Positions 25,628-35,203 are shown, numbered from the stretch's first letter. The stretch is DNA of 64,000 nt from SOJZ01 sp964556565 (GCA_964556565.1 CAZKWF010000002.1:62001-126000), one strand, 5' to 3'. Program-made: numbers and translations. The notes: generated by a model from the letters alone, not told the origin.

Positions 25628-26290
25628 TCAATGTTTCCCCCTACTTTTCAAAAAATCTAGAACAAATGTTAAAACATCCTTTGACACTTCAGCCCTCGGG
25701 CGGTCTCCATCAATAGCGATCAAGGTTCCATTCTTTACCAGTCTCATGTAAACCTCTCGAACTTTACGCTGAATCTTCAGTCTCTCCATCACTGATCTCC
25801 TTCCCCGCAACCTCCTCACCACAACCTCAGCTGGAACATCGAGGTAGATCGCAAGATCCGGAGGAAGAGCCAATTCGTTGATCCCCTCAATCCACTTTAT
25901 GTCCAACCCCGCCGCTCCTTGGTAAGCCAGAGACGAATACACATACCTGTCAGAAACCACGATTTTACCTTCTTGCAGCGCAGGCTTAATCTCCTTTTCC
26001 ACATGGTCGACTCGGTCAACCGCGAAAAGAAGAGCCTCCACCACGCTTGGCACACGTTTTCTCCTCTGAAGAACATATGTTCTTATGAACTTTCCAATCT
26101 CTCCTGCACTCGGTTCCGTGGTGTATATGGCGTCGAAACCTCTCTTTTGCAGATCTCGCACAAGCCGACGCGCATGCGTGGTCTTTCCGCTGGCATCCAG
26201 CCCCTCGATACAGATGAACAGCCCTCTTTCCTTCACATGGCAGCCCGCCTTTTCACACAAAATGTTTCCTACAGAGTTTCCATTACTCAT
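25628..26290 (-). CDS. tmk: Thymidylate kinase
   Basis: Phosphorylates dTMP to dTDP. P-loop EGLDASGKTTHARRL, the TTEPSAGEIGKFIR DR(Y/H)-type substrate site, VVSDRYVYSSLAYQGA and a LID with RRLRGRRS. About 220 residues from the ATG at 26290; 12 bases further upstream is another ATG. Genes for dCMP deaminase and NrdJ elsewhere in the window complete part of the dNTP pathway. Confidence 0.93.
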   Translation of the reverse strand: MSNGNSVGNILCEKAGCHVKERGLFICIEGLDASGKTTHARRLVRDLQKRGFDAIYTTEPSAGEIGKFIRTYVLQRRKRVPSVVEALLFAVDRVDHVEKEIKPALQEGKIVVSDRYVYSSLAYQGAAGLDIKWIEGINELALPPDLAIYLDVPAEVVVRRLRGRRSVMERLKIQRKVREVYMRLVKNGTLIAIDGDRPRAEVSKDVLTFVLDFLKSRGKH

Positions 26291-26350
26291 TATATGCATC
26301 AATCACTTTATTAATATGCCAAGGTTAGCAGAGCTTGAGGAGAACTTGCA

Positions 26351-27628
26351 ATGCGGCGATACTGGGGCGAAATCAAAGACCCTGTTTACGGATACGTTTA
26401 CATCACCGAAGCAGAGAAAGAAATCATTGACTCTTTTCCAGTGCAGAGGCTTCGTCGACTACGGCAACTTGCGGGAACGGAGTTTGTCTACCCTGGCGCC
26501 AACCACACCCGATTCGAACACTCCGTCGGTGTCATGCACCTAGCTGGTCTTTTGTCAGAAAATCCGAATCTCTCACAAGTACTATCTGAAGACGAAGTTC
26601 AAATCGTCCGAATAGCTGCTTTGCTACACGACGTTGGACATGGCCCGTTCTCACACGTATTTGAGCACATACTAACAAAATTTCTCAACAAAACGCATGA
26701 ACATATGACTACATGGATCATCCAGAAGTCAGAGCTAAGAGACGTAATTAACAAACTTGGATATAGCGGTAACATGATTGGAAAACTCGCAGTGGGGTTG
26801 CTACATAAGCCTCGCAGAGCATATATGGATCAGATCATCCGAAGTTCTGTTGATGTGGACAAACTCGACTTCGTCGTTCGAGATACCTATCACACAGGTG
26901 CTCAATACGGATACGTGGATATCTTCCGACTCATCCATATGCTTGATATACTCGATGAAAACCTTGCAATCGATCTGGGAGCCCTTTCAGCCCTTGAATC
27001 CTTCATTCTAGCCCGAATTGAATCCTTTAGAAGCATATACTTTCATAGAGTCGGGCGAGCAGTACAGATAATGCTTGCCATGGCCATGGAGGAGACAAAA
27101 GACGAGTTAGGCTTGACAGACTTTAAATCACCTGAGCAATATCTAGCACTCAACGACTACACTATGTGGACTATGCTGAAAGAATGCGAGAAATCAAAGG
27201 AAATTATAGAAAACTTGGAAAGGCGTAGGCTGTTGAAGTGTGTTTATGACCAAACTTTCTATATGAAAGATAAAACGGTATCCAGCATCTTCAGCGTTGA
27301 GGAAATTCGAAATCAAATAAGAGACCAAATTGCTTCAGAAGCAGAAGTGGAACCACGATCAGTTGTCATCGACGTGCCCACGCTTCCAACCGTTCCGTAT
27401 CGACACTCAGTCTTACTGGAGCCTATGGAAATCCCCGTGTTTCACAAAACACGCGACGGCCAGAAGATTCCTCAGCGGCTGAGCGAAATCTCTGGAATAT
27501 TTGATGTGCTCAGGGGCTTCATAAATATTCTACGAGTCTATACTGACGAAAAGCATCGCGAACAGGTGGGGTCGGCAGCGGCAAAACTTCTTGGCAGAAC
27601 TCCTTCTTCGGCGAAGATTTCCTACTAG
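26351..27628 (+). CDS. HD-domain phosphohydrolase (SAMHD1-like)
   Basis: 425 residues. The HD metal site is clear: HTRFEHSVGVMHLA, then LLHDVGHGPFSHVFE, and IRSSVDVDKLDFVVRDTYHTG, as in archaeal dNTPase-like proteins of the SAMHD1/YwfO group. The likely activity is hydrolysis of dNTPs or related nucleotides. GAGGAG lies 7 bases before the ATG at 26351. Divergent from tmk, a neighbour in deoxynucleotide metabolism. Confidence 0.88.
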   Translation: MRRYWGEIKDPVYGYVYITEAEKEIIDSFPVQRLRRLRQLAGTEFVYPGANHTRFEHSVGVMHLAGLLSENPNLSQVLSEDEVQIVRIAALLHDVGHGPFSHVFEHILTKFLNKTHEHMTTWIIQKSELRDVINKLGYSGNMIGKLAVGLLHKPRRAYMDQIIRSSVDVDKLDFVVRDTYHTGAQYGYVDIFRLIHMLDILDENLAIDLGALSALESFILARIESFRSIYFHRVGRAVQIMLAMAMEETKDELGLTDFKSPEQYLALNDYTMWTMLKECEKSKEIIENLERRRLLKCVYDQTFYMKDKTVSSIFSVEEIRNQIRDQIASEAEVEPRSVVIDVPTLPTVPYRHSVLLEPMEIPVFHKTRDGQKIPQRLSEISGIFDVLRGFINILRVYTDEKHREQVGSAAAKLLGRTPSSAKISY

Positions 27629-27759
27629 GATGTTATAGGAAGTTTTTATGCAGTCAAACGCCTTCATAATAGAGGAGACCTAGAAAAGAGGTGACACTTG
27701 GGCTCTTATGTGAACCATTTCTCGTCCTTTTTTCATTTCATCGAGAAAACTTCGCAGAC

Positions 27760-28119
27760 TCATGCCTCAGCCTCGCCGCCCCTAAGAGTCTTTTCAACCA
27801 GTTTTAAAAGGACGGGCCCAGCTTCCCACTCGTCAACTGTCTTAATGAATACAGATACTAACGCGATTTTGTTCATTTTCGCAGCAAGTCTCTCGGCGAG
27901 AACACGAGTAATTGTCACGTTTCTATCTCCAAGCAGAATGGACGACAAGGGAGGTCCCACCGTTTTCGACGCCTGGGGTATGGCCACCGCCAGTGTGCCT
28001 AATCGATCTTCTCCCTCGCTTAAAAGAATTAAGCTCGCGTTCTTTGTCCCTAGATAAAGGGCAAAGAATAGCGTATCTTTTCCCTTGATTTTTTCCCTAA
28101 CAATTTTTGCACGTGGCAT
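27760..28119 (-). CDS. PAC4-like small protein (possible proteasome assembly chaperone)
   Basis: 119 residues from the ATG at 28119 (or 124 from 28134). The order of elements resembles eukaryotic PSMG4/PAC4: strands ending in LGTLAVAIP, then PLSSILLGD, then TRVLAERLAAKMNKIALVSVF, then a final helix (LLKLVEKTL). PAC4 has the equivalent layout 'lavAmp - st.LlG - .glA.RLakktnkqvfvS'. This is a motif-level match made by eye. Two PAC2-family genes in the window make a proteasome link plausible. Divergent from nth. Confidence 0.5.
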   Translation of the reverse strand: MPRAKIVREKIKGKDTLFFALYLGTKNASLILLSEGEDRLGTLAVAIPQASKTVGPPLSSILLGDRNVTITRVLAERLAAKMNKIALVSVFIKTVDEWEAGPVLLKLVEKTLRGGEAEA

Positions 28120-28165
28120 ATGCAACCCTGCCATGTTTATTTATAGCGTTCCTCACTCACTATTT

Positions 28166-28861
28166 ATGTTTTCAAACGAACCGGAAGAAGTCAGCGCAAT
28201 GGCGAAAAACAGAGCAAAAGATATGTTGCGAATACTTCGAAACAATTTCACTCTTCCGTCATGGCCCAGAGCAAGCAGACACCCTTTTCAAACGTTAATT
28301 AGAACGGTGCTTTCTCAAGCAACCGCTGACAAAAATACACATAGAGCGTTCAGAAATCTCTCAACAAGGTTTCCCATCACTCCGAAAGCTTTGGCGAAGG
28401 CAGACGTCAGAGAGATCGAGAAAGCCATAATGGTCGCGGGGTTGTATAAGAACAAATCTAAAGTCATAAAAAATCTTTCCCGCATAATTCTTGAAGACTT
28501 TAACGGCTCCATGGATTTTATCTATTCTATGCCATTTGAAGAGGCACGAAAAATACTTATACACATTCCTGGAGTAGGACCGAAAACCGCTGATGTTGTC
28601 CTCCTCTTTTGCGCCGATAAGCCAACCATCCCCGTAGATACTCACGTGAACCGGGTTTCAAAAAGACTAGGGTTAGTTCCGCCAAACGCTAGCTACGAGA
28701 CGACACGACAAGCTCTTCAATCTCTTTACACACCTAAAGACTATCTTCCAGTTCATCTATTGCTCATTTCACTTGGACGAAAATATTGCAGAGCGAGAAA
28801 ACCGTTGTGTAACCCCTGTCCTCTCAACGAACTCTGTCCGACCAAACAGATGGAAAATTAA
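28166..28861 (+). CDS. nth: Endonuclease III
   Basis: Base-excision glycosylase/AP lyase for oxidised pyrimidines. Helix-hairpin-helix IPGVGPKTADVV carries the catalytic Lys, VDTHVNRVSKRLG the catalytic Asp, and the C-terminal cluster loop is exactly C-x6-C-x2-C-x5-C (CRARKPLCNPCPLNELC) for [4Fe-4S]. I start at the ATG at 28166 (MFSNEPEEV); the frame is open further upstream into the divergent gene's promoter. 231 residues. Confidence 0.94.
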   Translation: MFSNEPEEVSAMAKNRAKDMLRILRNNFTLPSWPRASRHPFQTLIRTVLSQATADKNTHRAFRNLSTRFPITPKALAKADVREIEKAIMVAGLYKNKSKVIKNLSRIILEDFNGSMDFIYSMPFEEARKILIHIPGVGPKTADVVLLFCADKPTIPVDTHVNRVSKRLGLVPPNASYETTRQALQSLYTPKDYLPVHLLLISLGRKYCRARKPLCNPCPLNELCPTKQMEN

Positions 28862-28873
28862 GACAAGCTGTCG

Positions 28874-30151
28874 TCAATTTGCAGAAATTGAGCCCAAGCC
28901 GATTTCTCTTCCGTTTTTGCTCAATTTTATTTGACCAACACAAATAGTTGACACGTTCTCGCTTACTGGAGTGTAAACTTTCATTACCCGCTTTCTATAG
29001 TGCACCTCAAGCAAGACACCAATTCCCAGAAAACTGCCCAACTCATCTTGTAATCCAACAAGCAAGCCTTCCTCATTGCCTTCCGTTATCACTACTGCTT
29101 TCCTCTCTAAACTTTCCTCAATCTTCCTTATCTGTTCTTCATCAATCCATTGAGTTTTCCTCAAAACGATGAAAATGTTAGTAGGCGTTTCTTCACAGTA
29201 AATAGGACTTATCCCCAAGCATTCCTCTATTTGTTTCATATGCTCCGCAGTTGGAGGAGCACCGACCCCTAACGGAACTCTTTCAACTCTAATCCAGTTC
29301 ATGAAAAACGACTGCACCTTAGCCTTTTTCAAATATTTCTTGTAACTTAGCTCACGGAGGATTTTTCTTTTCTCTCTATTTCTTTTGTGTATCACGGACG
29401 GGCAGTCTATCGCCAGAACCTTCGTCTTCTTCAACGCGGTTAATATAGGCACCAACTCATCGTCACCCTGTATTCCTACAACTATGTTAGGAGCAACTTT
29501 TTCCGTCAACAGAACTTTGTATCTGGCGGCGTCTTCATCGGCAACCCATCCGTCCGTGTTTATGACAAGAAAATCTACATTTACATCTAAGGCCCTATCT
29601 TTTAACGTAATTAACCCTTCCACAACTCTGTTTATTGCCCTACTCGGGCTTGTCAGTCCCACAAAATACGCGTTTTCTGCGTTTATTTCAAAAAGGTCCT
29701 TTATCGGTGTCTTAACGTGACTAAATCCGATGGTGGAAGGAGGCCCTACATCAGACTGCCCCAAATCAGCGTCAATAACGGCTGCTTTCCATTTCTTTTC
29801 CAAAGCTTGGTTTATAAGATAGGTACAGAAACTCGTTTTGCCCGAGTCAACGCCGCCAATCACCATGACTGCCGACGGCTTTCCGCATAATGTTATCTCG
29901 TTTAAGGCTTTTTCCCAAGAGGAAGGAATGGTGCTTTCGTCGACTTCTTCAAAAGAAGCACTCTCACCCAACATCAAATCAAAAACCGCCTTTTTCCTAG
30001 CCTCAAAGGGCACACGTTTTCCCTCTCGCACCACGACTTTTTCTCCCGTTCTAACAGTTGCGCCCAAAACCTCAACCTTTCCAGCGAGAAGGATTACAGA
30101 CGCTGGACCGTCGACAACTAGGGTTTTCCCCTTTTTAACCGTGCATTTCAC
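28874..30151 (-). CDS. Clp1/Grc3-family polynucleotide 5'-hydroxyl kinase
   Basis: 425 residues from a GTG at 30151 with GGAGG ~10 bases upstream. Walker A GGVDSGKTSFCTYL at ~99-112, then VIDADLGQSDVGPPSTIG, the lid/clasp-type TSPSRAINRVVEGL and VINTDGWV, all as in the archaeal/eukaryotic Clp1-Grc3 RNA kinases. These phosphorylate 5'-OH ends of RNA or DNA, as produced by tRNA splicing. An intron-containing tRNA lies in this window. Its 5' end overlaps the stop of the RNase H-fold gene. Confidence 0.9.
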   Translation of the reverse strand: MKCTVKKGKTLVVDGPASVILLAGKVEVLGATVRTGEKVVVREGKRVPFEARKKAVFDLMLGESASFEEVDESTIPSSWEKALNEITLCGKPSAVMVIGGVDSGKTSFCTYLINQALEKKWKAAVIDADLGQSDVGPPSTIGFSHVKTPIKDLFEINAENAYFVGLTSPSRAINRVVEGLITLKDRALDVNVDFLVINTDGWVADEDAARYKVLLTEKVAPNIVVGIQGDDELVPILTALKKTKVLAIDCPSVIHKRNREKRKILRELSYKKYLKKAKVQSFFMNWIRVERVPLGVGAPPTAEHMKQIEECLGISPIYCEETPTNIFIVLRKTQWIDEEQIRKIEESLERKAVVITEGNEEGLLVGLQDELGSFLGIGVLLEVHYRKRVMKVYTPVSENVSTICVGQIKLSKNGREIGLGSISAN

Positions 30152-30792
30152 TGCGTTATCTTCCTCCTAGACAAGATTCGACCGTTTCTCTCTGCAATTT
30201 TTATGGCAGACATCATGTCTCTAGAACCCCTTCGATGGGTGGTTTCCCTCATGAAATGGCTTGTTCCTGCTTCGCTCACTATTTCTACGGCAACTCTCTT
30301 CGGTAAAGATATGTCTAATAAACGTATCAGTTTTTCAGCATAGATGGGCGCGCCGTTTCCTATTTTCACGACGTTAACCGTAGCTGGTGTTCTGTCCAAA
30401 GACTCTAAAACCGTGTTTACTGTTTCTTCCAAACTTGAACATGCGGTGGTTTCAAGGACCTTCCCGTCAGCTGTAATTGCTACGCCAAAGGTTTTGCCAG
30501 GGTCTATCCCAATAATTACTCTGTCATAGTCTAGCTTTCCTTGAGCCACTCGAATTGCTTCATCGACAATAGTTGTGGGGGCCATTTCATTTTCGAAAAT
30601 AAGAATGTTTGGATGCTTGACTAAGTGTTGTTCCTCCTTGGTTGTGATTACAACTTTAATGTTTAAGGAAACATGGTCTCTGGGGATTAGACTTAGGAAG
30701 GGTATCTTTCTTTGTTTAAGTTCTTTTACTAACTTGTAGTATGCTTTACCAGATACAGTTGCAAGCGCTATCTTCACTTTATTCGCTTTCAT
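30148..30792 (-). CDS. Predicted RNase H-fold protein (RuvC/YqgF-like)
   Basis: 214 residues. The N-terminal ~85 residues are a separate alpha/beta part. From ~92 the frame shows an RNase H-like strand, VIIGIDPGKTFGVAITADGK, resembling RuvC/YqgF nucleases, with later acidic residues VEIVSEAGTS and a final RGSRDMMSAIKIA helix like the last RuvC motif. The family is archaeal and uncharacterised; nuclease activity is an inference. Coupled to the Clp1-like kinase. Confidence 0.7.
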   Translation of the reverse strand: MKANKVKIALATVSGKAYYKLVKELKQRKIPFLSLIPRDHVSLNIKVVITTKEEQHLVKHPNILIFENEMAPTTIVDEAIRVAQGKLDYDRVIIGIDPGKTFGVAITADGKVLETTACSSLEETVNTVLESLDRTPATVNVVKIGNGAPIYAEKLIRLLDISLPKRVAVEIVSEAGTSHFMRETTHRRGSRDMMSAIKIAERNGRILSRRKITQ

Positions 30793-30854
30793 TAGGTCCC
30801 CTTTACGTTAATGAAGACAAAATTATTAACTTAAGGGTTATTATTCGCTTTGAC

Positions 30855-31556
30855 GTGGAGCTCTTGCAAGGCGTGATTCCGACTGGTTGTAGTTCGCTTG
30901 ATAAACTGTTAGAGGGAGGGCTCCCCCTTAAGAAAATCGCTCTTGTTTACGGAGAGGCTGAAACGGGTAAAAGTTCTTTCGCCATTCAATGCGCCGTTAA
31001 CTGTGCCAGAATAGGGTACAAGACAGTCTTTATAGACTCAGATGGCACGTTTTCTACAAGACGATTGTCTCAAATAGCCCATTATGATTCTGAAAAGGTC
31101 TCCCCCTTGATAATCTTAGTGAGGCCAACTACCTTTCAAGAACAAGCCCTTGCAATAGATCACCTTGACGAGTACATAACCAGAAAAGTCGGATTAGTAG
31201 TCGTTGACACCATCACATCGTTATACCGCGTCGAGATAGGAGGCAAAAAAGAAACGTTTGCATTAAATCGAGAATTGAACAGACAAATTGCGTGCCTAGC
31301 TCAAGCTGCAATAGCCCATGAAATAGCAGTTCTTATCACCAGCCAGGTTCGAAGCGTCTTTTTTGAAGACTCGATTAGAATGGAGCCTGTGGCTACACGG
31401 GTTCTAAAGTTCTGGTCGGAGGTAGTGCTTGATTTCATACATACCGATCAAACATGCATGATAAAAGTCCGTCTAGAAAAAAATCCAAAATATAAACGGG
31501 CCGCCACATGTCATTTGGTTATAAAAGGAACGGGCATTAGCGATTATGACCGTTAA
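30855..31556 (+). CDS. radB: DNA repair protein RadB
   Basis: RecA-fold paralogue lacking the RadA N-terminal domain. PTGCSSLDKLLEGGLPLKK, Walker A YGEAETGKSSF, the Walker B-like strand LVVVDTITSLYR, and VLITSQVRS are in order. The best start is GTG at 30855; an AATTATTAACTTAA box ~25-30 bases upstream fits a leaderless transcript. 233 residues. The 3' end overlaps carS by 11 bases. Confidence 0.88.
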   Translation: MELLQGVIPTGCSSLDKLLEGGLPLKKIALVYGEAETGKSSFAIQCAVNCARIGYKTVFIDSDGTFSTRRLSQIAHYDSEKVSPLIILVRPTTFQEQALAIDHLDEYITRKVGLVVVDTITSLYRVEIGGKKETFALNRELNRQIACLAQAAIAHEIAVLITSQVRSVFFEDSIRMEPVATRVLKFWSEVVLDFIHTDQTCMIKVRLEKNPKYKRAATCHLVIKGTGISDYDR

Positions 31557-32139
31557 CCTTTTTTCTTTCCTGAATCAAATGAACTGGAGATGGGGCATGC
31601 CAATAACTATAATCATTGACATCATTAATGCCTTGTACTTCATATTTCCAGCTTACTGCGCCAATGCGGCACCCGTGATTTTTGGAGGGGGGGCGTCCAT
31701 CGATTCTGGTAAGAAATTCTTAGACGGAAAACCGATACTGGGCTCGCATAAAACCTTTCGAGGATTTTTTGTTGGATTGGCTCTTGGAACTTTTGTGGGT
31801 TTCGTTCAGTACGTCTTCCTTCAATCTAACAATTTTCTCAAAGAGACACTTCAATTTCAGTTCAGCATATCGCTTGGATTCATGCTCTCGCTTGGAGCTT
31901 TGGTTGGTGATTTGATCGAATCTTTCTTCAAACGACGACTGGGGCTTCGTCCTGGGGCCTCACTTCCCATAGCTGACCAGCTTGACTTTGCAGTAGTGGC
32001 ACTCCTTTTTTCTCTGCCAGTTTCGCCGCCTCCTTTGGCTATTGCCCTGATAATTATCGTGATAACGCCTCCTATTCACCTTTTGACTAATTTCTTAGGA
32101 AGTTTTCTACGAAAAAAGAAGGCTCTTCCGTTCAGTTAG
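31546..32139 (+). CDS. carS: CDP-archaeol synthase
   Basis: Membrane enzyme that activates the archaeal ether lipid precursor with CTP, before polar head-group addition. 197 residues with about five membrane helices. Signatures: FPAYCANAAPVIFGGG, DGKPILGSHKTFRG, GALVGDLIESFFKRRLG and PGASLPIADQLDF, exactly as in the DUF46/CarS family. Overlaps radB. Confidence 0.95.
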   Translation: MTVNLFSFLNQMNWRWGMPITIIIDIINALYFIFPAYCANAAPVIFGGGASIDSGKKFLDGKPILGSHKTFRGFFVGLALGTFVGFVQYVFLQSNNFLKETLQFQFSISLGFMLSLGALVGDLIESFFKRRLGLRPGASLPIADQLDFAVVALLFSLPVSPPPLAIALIIIVITPPIHLLTNFLGSFLRKKKALPFS

Positions 32140-32166
32140 TGTGCATCAGTAGGTTCCGAAGGTTCT

Positions 32167-32601
32167 TTATCCCCCGCGAAATCTACCCATGAAAACGTAT
32201 TCAACACATATGTACGCAGCAAAAATGAGAAGAGAACCCGTTAACAGTAGAATAAATGCTTGGCGGGGCCTATAGGCGTATTTTGTGCTTTGATACGTCA
32301 AGAGGAGACCTATGGCTCCGAGAGCGTAAAATATCATAATAAACACGCTTTCAAGCACAAATTGCTCATTCAGAGAATAGGGATAGTAAAAAAGAAATCT
32401 TTCACCAGTCCACCACAACACTAGGGGGCCTTCTAAGAGATTATAGACTCCACCGGCCAGCAGAAAAATGGAAGCGGCGAGTACTATAGCTGTGATAACG
32501 AGGACTGATGGTCTAGCAGTTACTATTTTCCAATAGGTTTTTTGCATAAAATAACCGAGAGAAGAAAAACTCCTTTTAATTCGGCTTGTCATTGTTCTCA
32601 T
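32167..32601 (-). CDS. Hypothetical membrane protein with three to four helices
   Basis: 144 residues. A basic N-terminus (~1-28) precedes helices at ~32-54, ~82-104 and ~114-135, with a short extracytoplasmic loop rich in aromatic residues (LVLWWTGERFLFYYPYS). The topology recalls small subunits of membrane complexes such as Ost3/Ost6, but I see no diagnostic motif. Overlaps the zinc mini-gene upstream by four bases. Confidence 0.6.
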   Translation of the reverse strand: MRTMTSRIKRSFSSLGYFMQKTYWKIVTARPSVLVITAIVLAASIFLLAGGVYNLLEGPLVLWWTGERFLFYYPYSLNEQFVLESVFIMIFYALGAIGLLLTYQSTKYAYRPRQAFILLLTGSLLIFAAYICVEYVFMGRFRGG

Positions 32602-32807
32602 TCTCCTTTTTTCATCAAGTGCGCGGCTAATTCTTTTGCAGATGAGCCTGTATACGGATTCTTAGCTATCTCATTTAAATATTCCTTCCATGAAATGTTC
32701 AGCGCTTTGTTCCAGACATCGTACTTCTTCACGATGTTTTTGTTTACTTTCTCATGTAATTCGCAGTATTCATTTATCGCTTCTCTGTTGCAGATTTTGC
32801 ATTTCAA
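32598..32807 (-). CDS. Small zinc-binding protein
   Basis: 69 residues. N-terminal CKICNREA...YCELH gives a compact C2-C-H zinc site; the rest is a helical, tryptophan-containing segment (WNKALNISWKEYLNEI). Small archaeal proteins of this type sit next to topoisomerase or translation genes. It starts inside the 3' end of topA (38-base overlap), which indicates translational coupling. Confidence 0.7.
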   Translation of the reverse strand: MKCKICNREAINEYCELHEKVNKNIVKKYDVWNKALNISWKEYLNEIAKNPYTGSSAKELAAHLMKKGE

Positions 32808-34887
32808 CGCGTTTCCTCCTTTCTTCCTTTAATGGACATTCAGGGTTGAAGCACAGTCTCCACGGTCTTCTACCTCGCATTCGTATCTGCACTAGTGACC
32901 ACCCACAGGATTTACAATTTTTCCCTAATGGTTTCGCGGTTCCTCGTTGGGGAAGGGGGAACGAGGTTTTACAGAGGCCTTTGAAATAGTTGGTGCAGCC
33001 GATGAAGCGTTTTCTCGTTTTTCGTGAGTACAAAATCATCAATTGACCTGTGCCGCAGTTCGGACAATTGCCTATGATCCGTTCTTGCATTCGTGCTCTT
33101 TTAATAGCATTACTTAACGTTTGACCTATTGTTCCCTCTTTTTGCTTAAACTCCTCCAGCAATGGTTTTAACTGATTAACAGCATCTATGAGTATGTTTT
33201 CCCTCTTATCGCTACCACTTTGAACTTGTTCCATTTTTTCCTCAAGTCCTCGAGTGAACTCTACCGAAATTACTTCGGGGCAATGTTTTTGAAGAGTTTC
33301 GAAAACGTCAATTCCCAAGTCAGTAACTACAATCCGCTCGTCTGTAACGTATCTCCTGCTGTAAAGGGTCTCGATGATGTCCGCTCTTGTGGCCTTAGTC
33401 CCGATTCCTTCTTCTTCCATTTTCTTAAGCAGGCTACTTGGATTGTAACGTGGTGGAGGTTTCGTAAATTTATCCTCTCGTGTTACCTGCTTTAATTGTA
33501 TCTTTTCTCCCTCCTTTAGAGGAGGCAGCAGCGCTTCTTCGGTGCGTATATATGGTTTGTAGAAATGCATCCAACCTTCTTTCAGGGTTCGTCTTCCATG
33601 TAAGTAAAAGCGATGATTCTTTGCTTTTATACAAACTCTCATATTTTGCTTGATTCCTGGTTCGCCGAAAACAGCCATAAAGCGTCTAACAATCAGGTCC
33701 CAAACTTTTTTTTCAGGTTCGCCCAATGCTCTTGTAGGCAAGTTGCCAGTTGGATACACTGCTGGGTGTGCAGGGTCTTCTTTTGTTCCTTCTCTCGGTT
33801 TCAGCTTCTCTTTTTCAAGAAGTTCTGATGCTAGTTTTCTGTAGGCTGGTTTTTTACTTAATGCCTTGAGTATCGCTCTGTAATTGATTCTTGGGGGTAG
33901 TTTCTGACTGCTTGTTCTTGGGTAAGAAATTAAGGCGCCGAGGTATAGGCGTTCAGCGATGCCTGCAGTTCGTCTCGGTGTGTATCTGAATAGGCTGTAT
34001 GCCTCGGTTTGCAGCTTGCCTAAATCGAAGGGGATAGGGGGCGTTTGGCGAAAATTTTTTACATTAATCTTTTCTATTTCACTGATTTTTCCTCTGCACT
34101 CCTCTACAATGGTGTCTGCTTCTACCTTTTTCGCAATCTCCTTTCGCTCATACTCCGCTTCGTATCTAGAGCCTTTTATTTCAACCATTGCTTTTATGCC
34201 CCAGTAAGGGGTGGGCACGAAACAACGAATTGCCCTTTCTCTTCCAACCAAAAATCTGAGAGTAGGGCCTTGAACCCTTCCTGTACTCAGTGTGGCATAT
34301 CTTCCGCTCCAACGTTTGGCCGCCAAGGTTAGTGCACGCGAGAGATTTATGCCATATAACCAGTCTACTTCGTGCCTAGTCTTTCCAGACTCTATGAGAG
34401 CGAAGTCAAGCTGGGGTAGCGACTCTTCATAGGATTTTTCTAACTCGATTTTCATCAGTGTAGAAAACTTCATCCTTTTCGCGGTGGCTTCTTTGTTTCC
34501 ACATGCATATTTCAGTATGCAGTAGCCGATGAGGCTTCCTTCAAGGTCGTAATCGCAAGCTCCTATAAATTGATCAGCGTCTCGGGCGAGTTTTGAAAAA
34601 ACTTCGATCCATGCGCGAATTTGTTTTGCTCCCTTCTCTGCAACATATCGTGGGGCCCATTTGAAGTTGAAGATTGGATAATAGTTTCTTTTTCCTTGTG
34701 TTTGGACAATCGTGTATAGGTGTCCAAGAGCTGGAACTACAACAAGTTTCTTTTCTCCCCGATGAGCTATAAAATAGGGTACGCCTTTTTCTTCAATTTT
34801 TTTAAGTTTCTCTTTATGGTCTAGTGCTTCTGCTACTCGTTGAGCAGCATTTGGCTTTTCGGTGATGATTAAAGTGTATTTCTCCAT
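32770..34887 (-). CDS. topA: DNA topoisomerase I (type IA)
   Basis: 705 residues. TOPRIM start LIITEKPNAAQRVAEAL and the acidic DYDLEGSLIG, then the archaeal-type core; the active-site tyrosine is in ALISYPRTSSQKLP. YNPSSLLKKMEEEGIGTKATRADIIETL is the standard late motif. The C-terminus has two zinc-binding regions (CPNCGTGQLMIL ... CTNYFKGLC and CKSCGW ... CFNPEC). Relaxes negative supercoils. Convergent with carS across the two small genes. Confidence 0.95.
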   Translation of the reverse strand: MEKYTLIITEKPNAAQRVAEALDHKEKLKKIEEKGVPYFIAHRGEKKLVVVPALGHLYTIVQTQGKRNYYPIFNFKWAPRYVAEKGAKQIRAWIEVFSKLARDADQFIGACDYDLEGSLIGYCILKYACGNKEATAKRMKFSTLMKIELEKSYEESLPQLDFALIESGKTRHEVDWLYGINLSRALTLAAKRWSGRYATLSTGRVQGPTLRFLVGRERAIRCFVPTPYWGIKAMVEIKGSRYEAEYERKEIAKKVEADTIVEECRGKISEIEKINVKNFRQTPPIPFDLGKLQTEAYSLFRYTPRRTAGIAERLYLGALISYPRTSSQKLPPRINYRAILKALSKKPAYRKLASELLEKEKLKPREGTKEDPAHPAVYPTGNLPTRALGEPEKKVWDLIVRRFMAVFGEPGIKQNMRVCIKAKNHRFYLHGRRTLKEGWMHFYKPYIRTEEALLPPLKEGEKIQLKQVTREDKFTKPPPRYNPSSLLKKMEEEGIGTKATRADIIETLYSRRYVTDERIVVTDLGIDVFETLQKHCPEVISVEFTRGLEEKMEQVQSGSDKRENILIDAVNQLKPLLEEFKQKEGTIGQTLSNAIKRARMQERIIGNCPNCGTGQLMILYSRKTRKRFIGCTNYFKGLCKTSFPLPQRGTAKPLGKNCKSCGWSLVQIRMRGRRPWRLCFNPECPLKEERRKRVEMQNLQQRSDK

Positions 34888-34975
34888 TTAGTCCTTTCCT
34901 TTTTTCAAGCATATGCAGAAGTTATAAATAGTTTGCGACGTTTGTTTTTCTGCGTTTGACAACGGTTGTGATGCC

Positions 34976-35140
34976 ATGCCTCAACGTGCGATTTGTCAGA
35001 ATTGTGGCGCTCTTCTTTATGAAGGCGTAGACTTGAAGCCTCCTGACGAAATCATTCAACAGTACGATGGCAAGTGCCCGAAATGTGGCAAAAAGTTATC
35101 TTCTATCCCGAAAGATGTGGAAGTTAACCCCATTAAGTAA
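34976..35140 (+). CDS. 54-residue zinc-ribbon protein
   Basis: ATG at 34976 to TAA at 35140. The product carries two CxxC knuckles (ICQNCG and CPKCG) 24 residues apart around a short acidic stretch with DLKPPDEIIQ, the shape of small archaeal zinc-ribbon proteins. A TTATAAATA box at 34922-34930 lies 46 bases upstream. Function unknown; not a known RNA polymerase or ribosomal protein that I can name. Confidence 0.72.
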   Translation: MPQRAICQNCGALLYEGVDLKPPDEIIQQYDGKCPKCGKKLSSIPKDVEVNPIK

Positions 35141-35203
35141 CTGACGTGTAAATATCATTTCGCCTTGCAATCATGTTGCCATAATGTTTGGAGGTTTGCT
35201 TGG

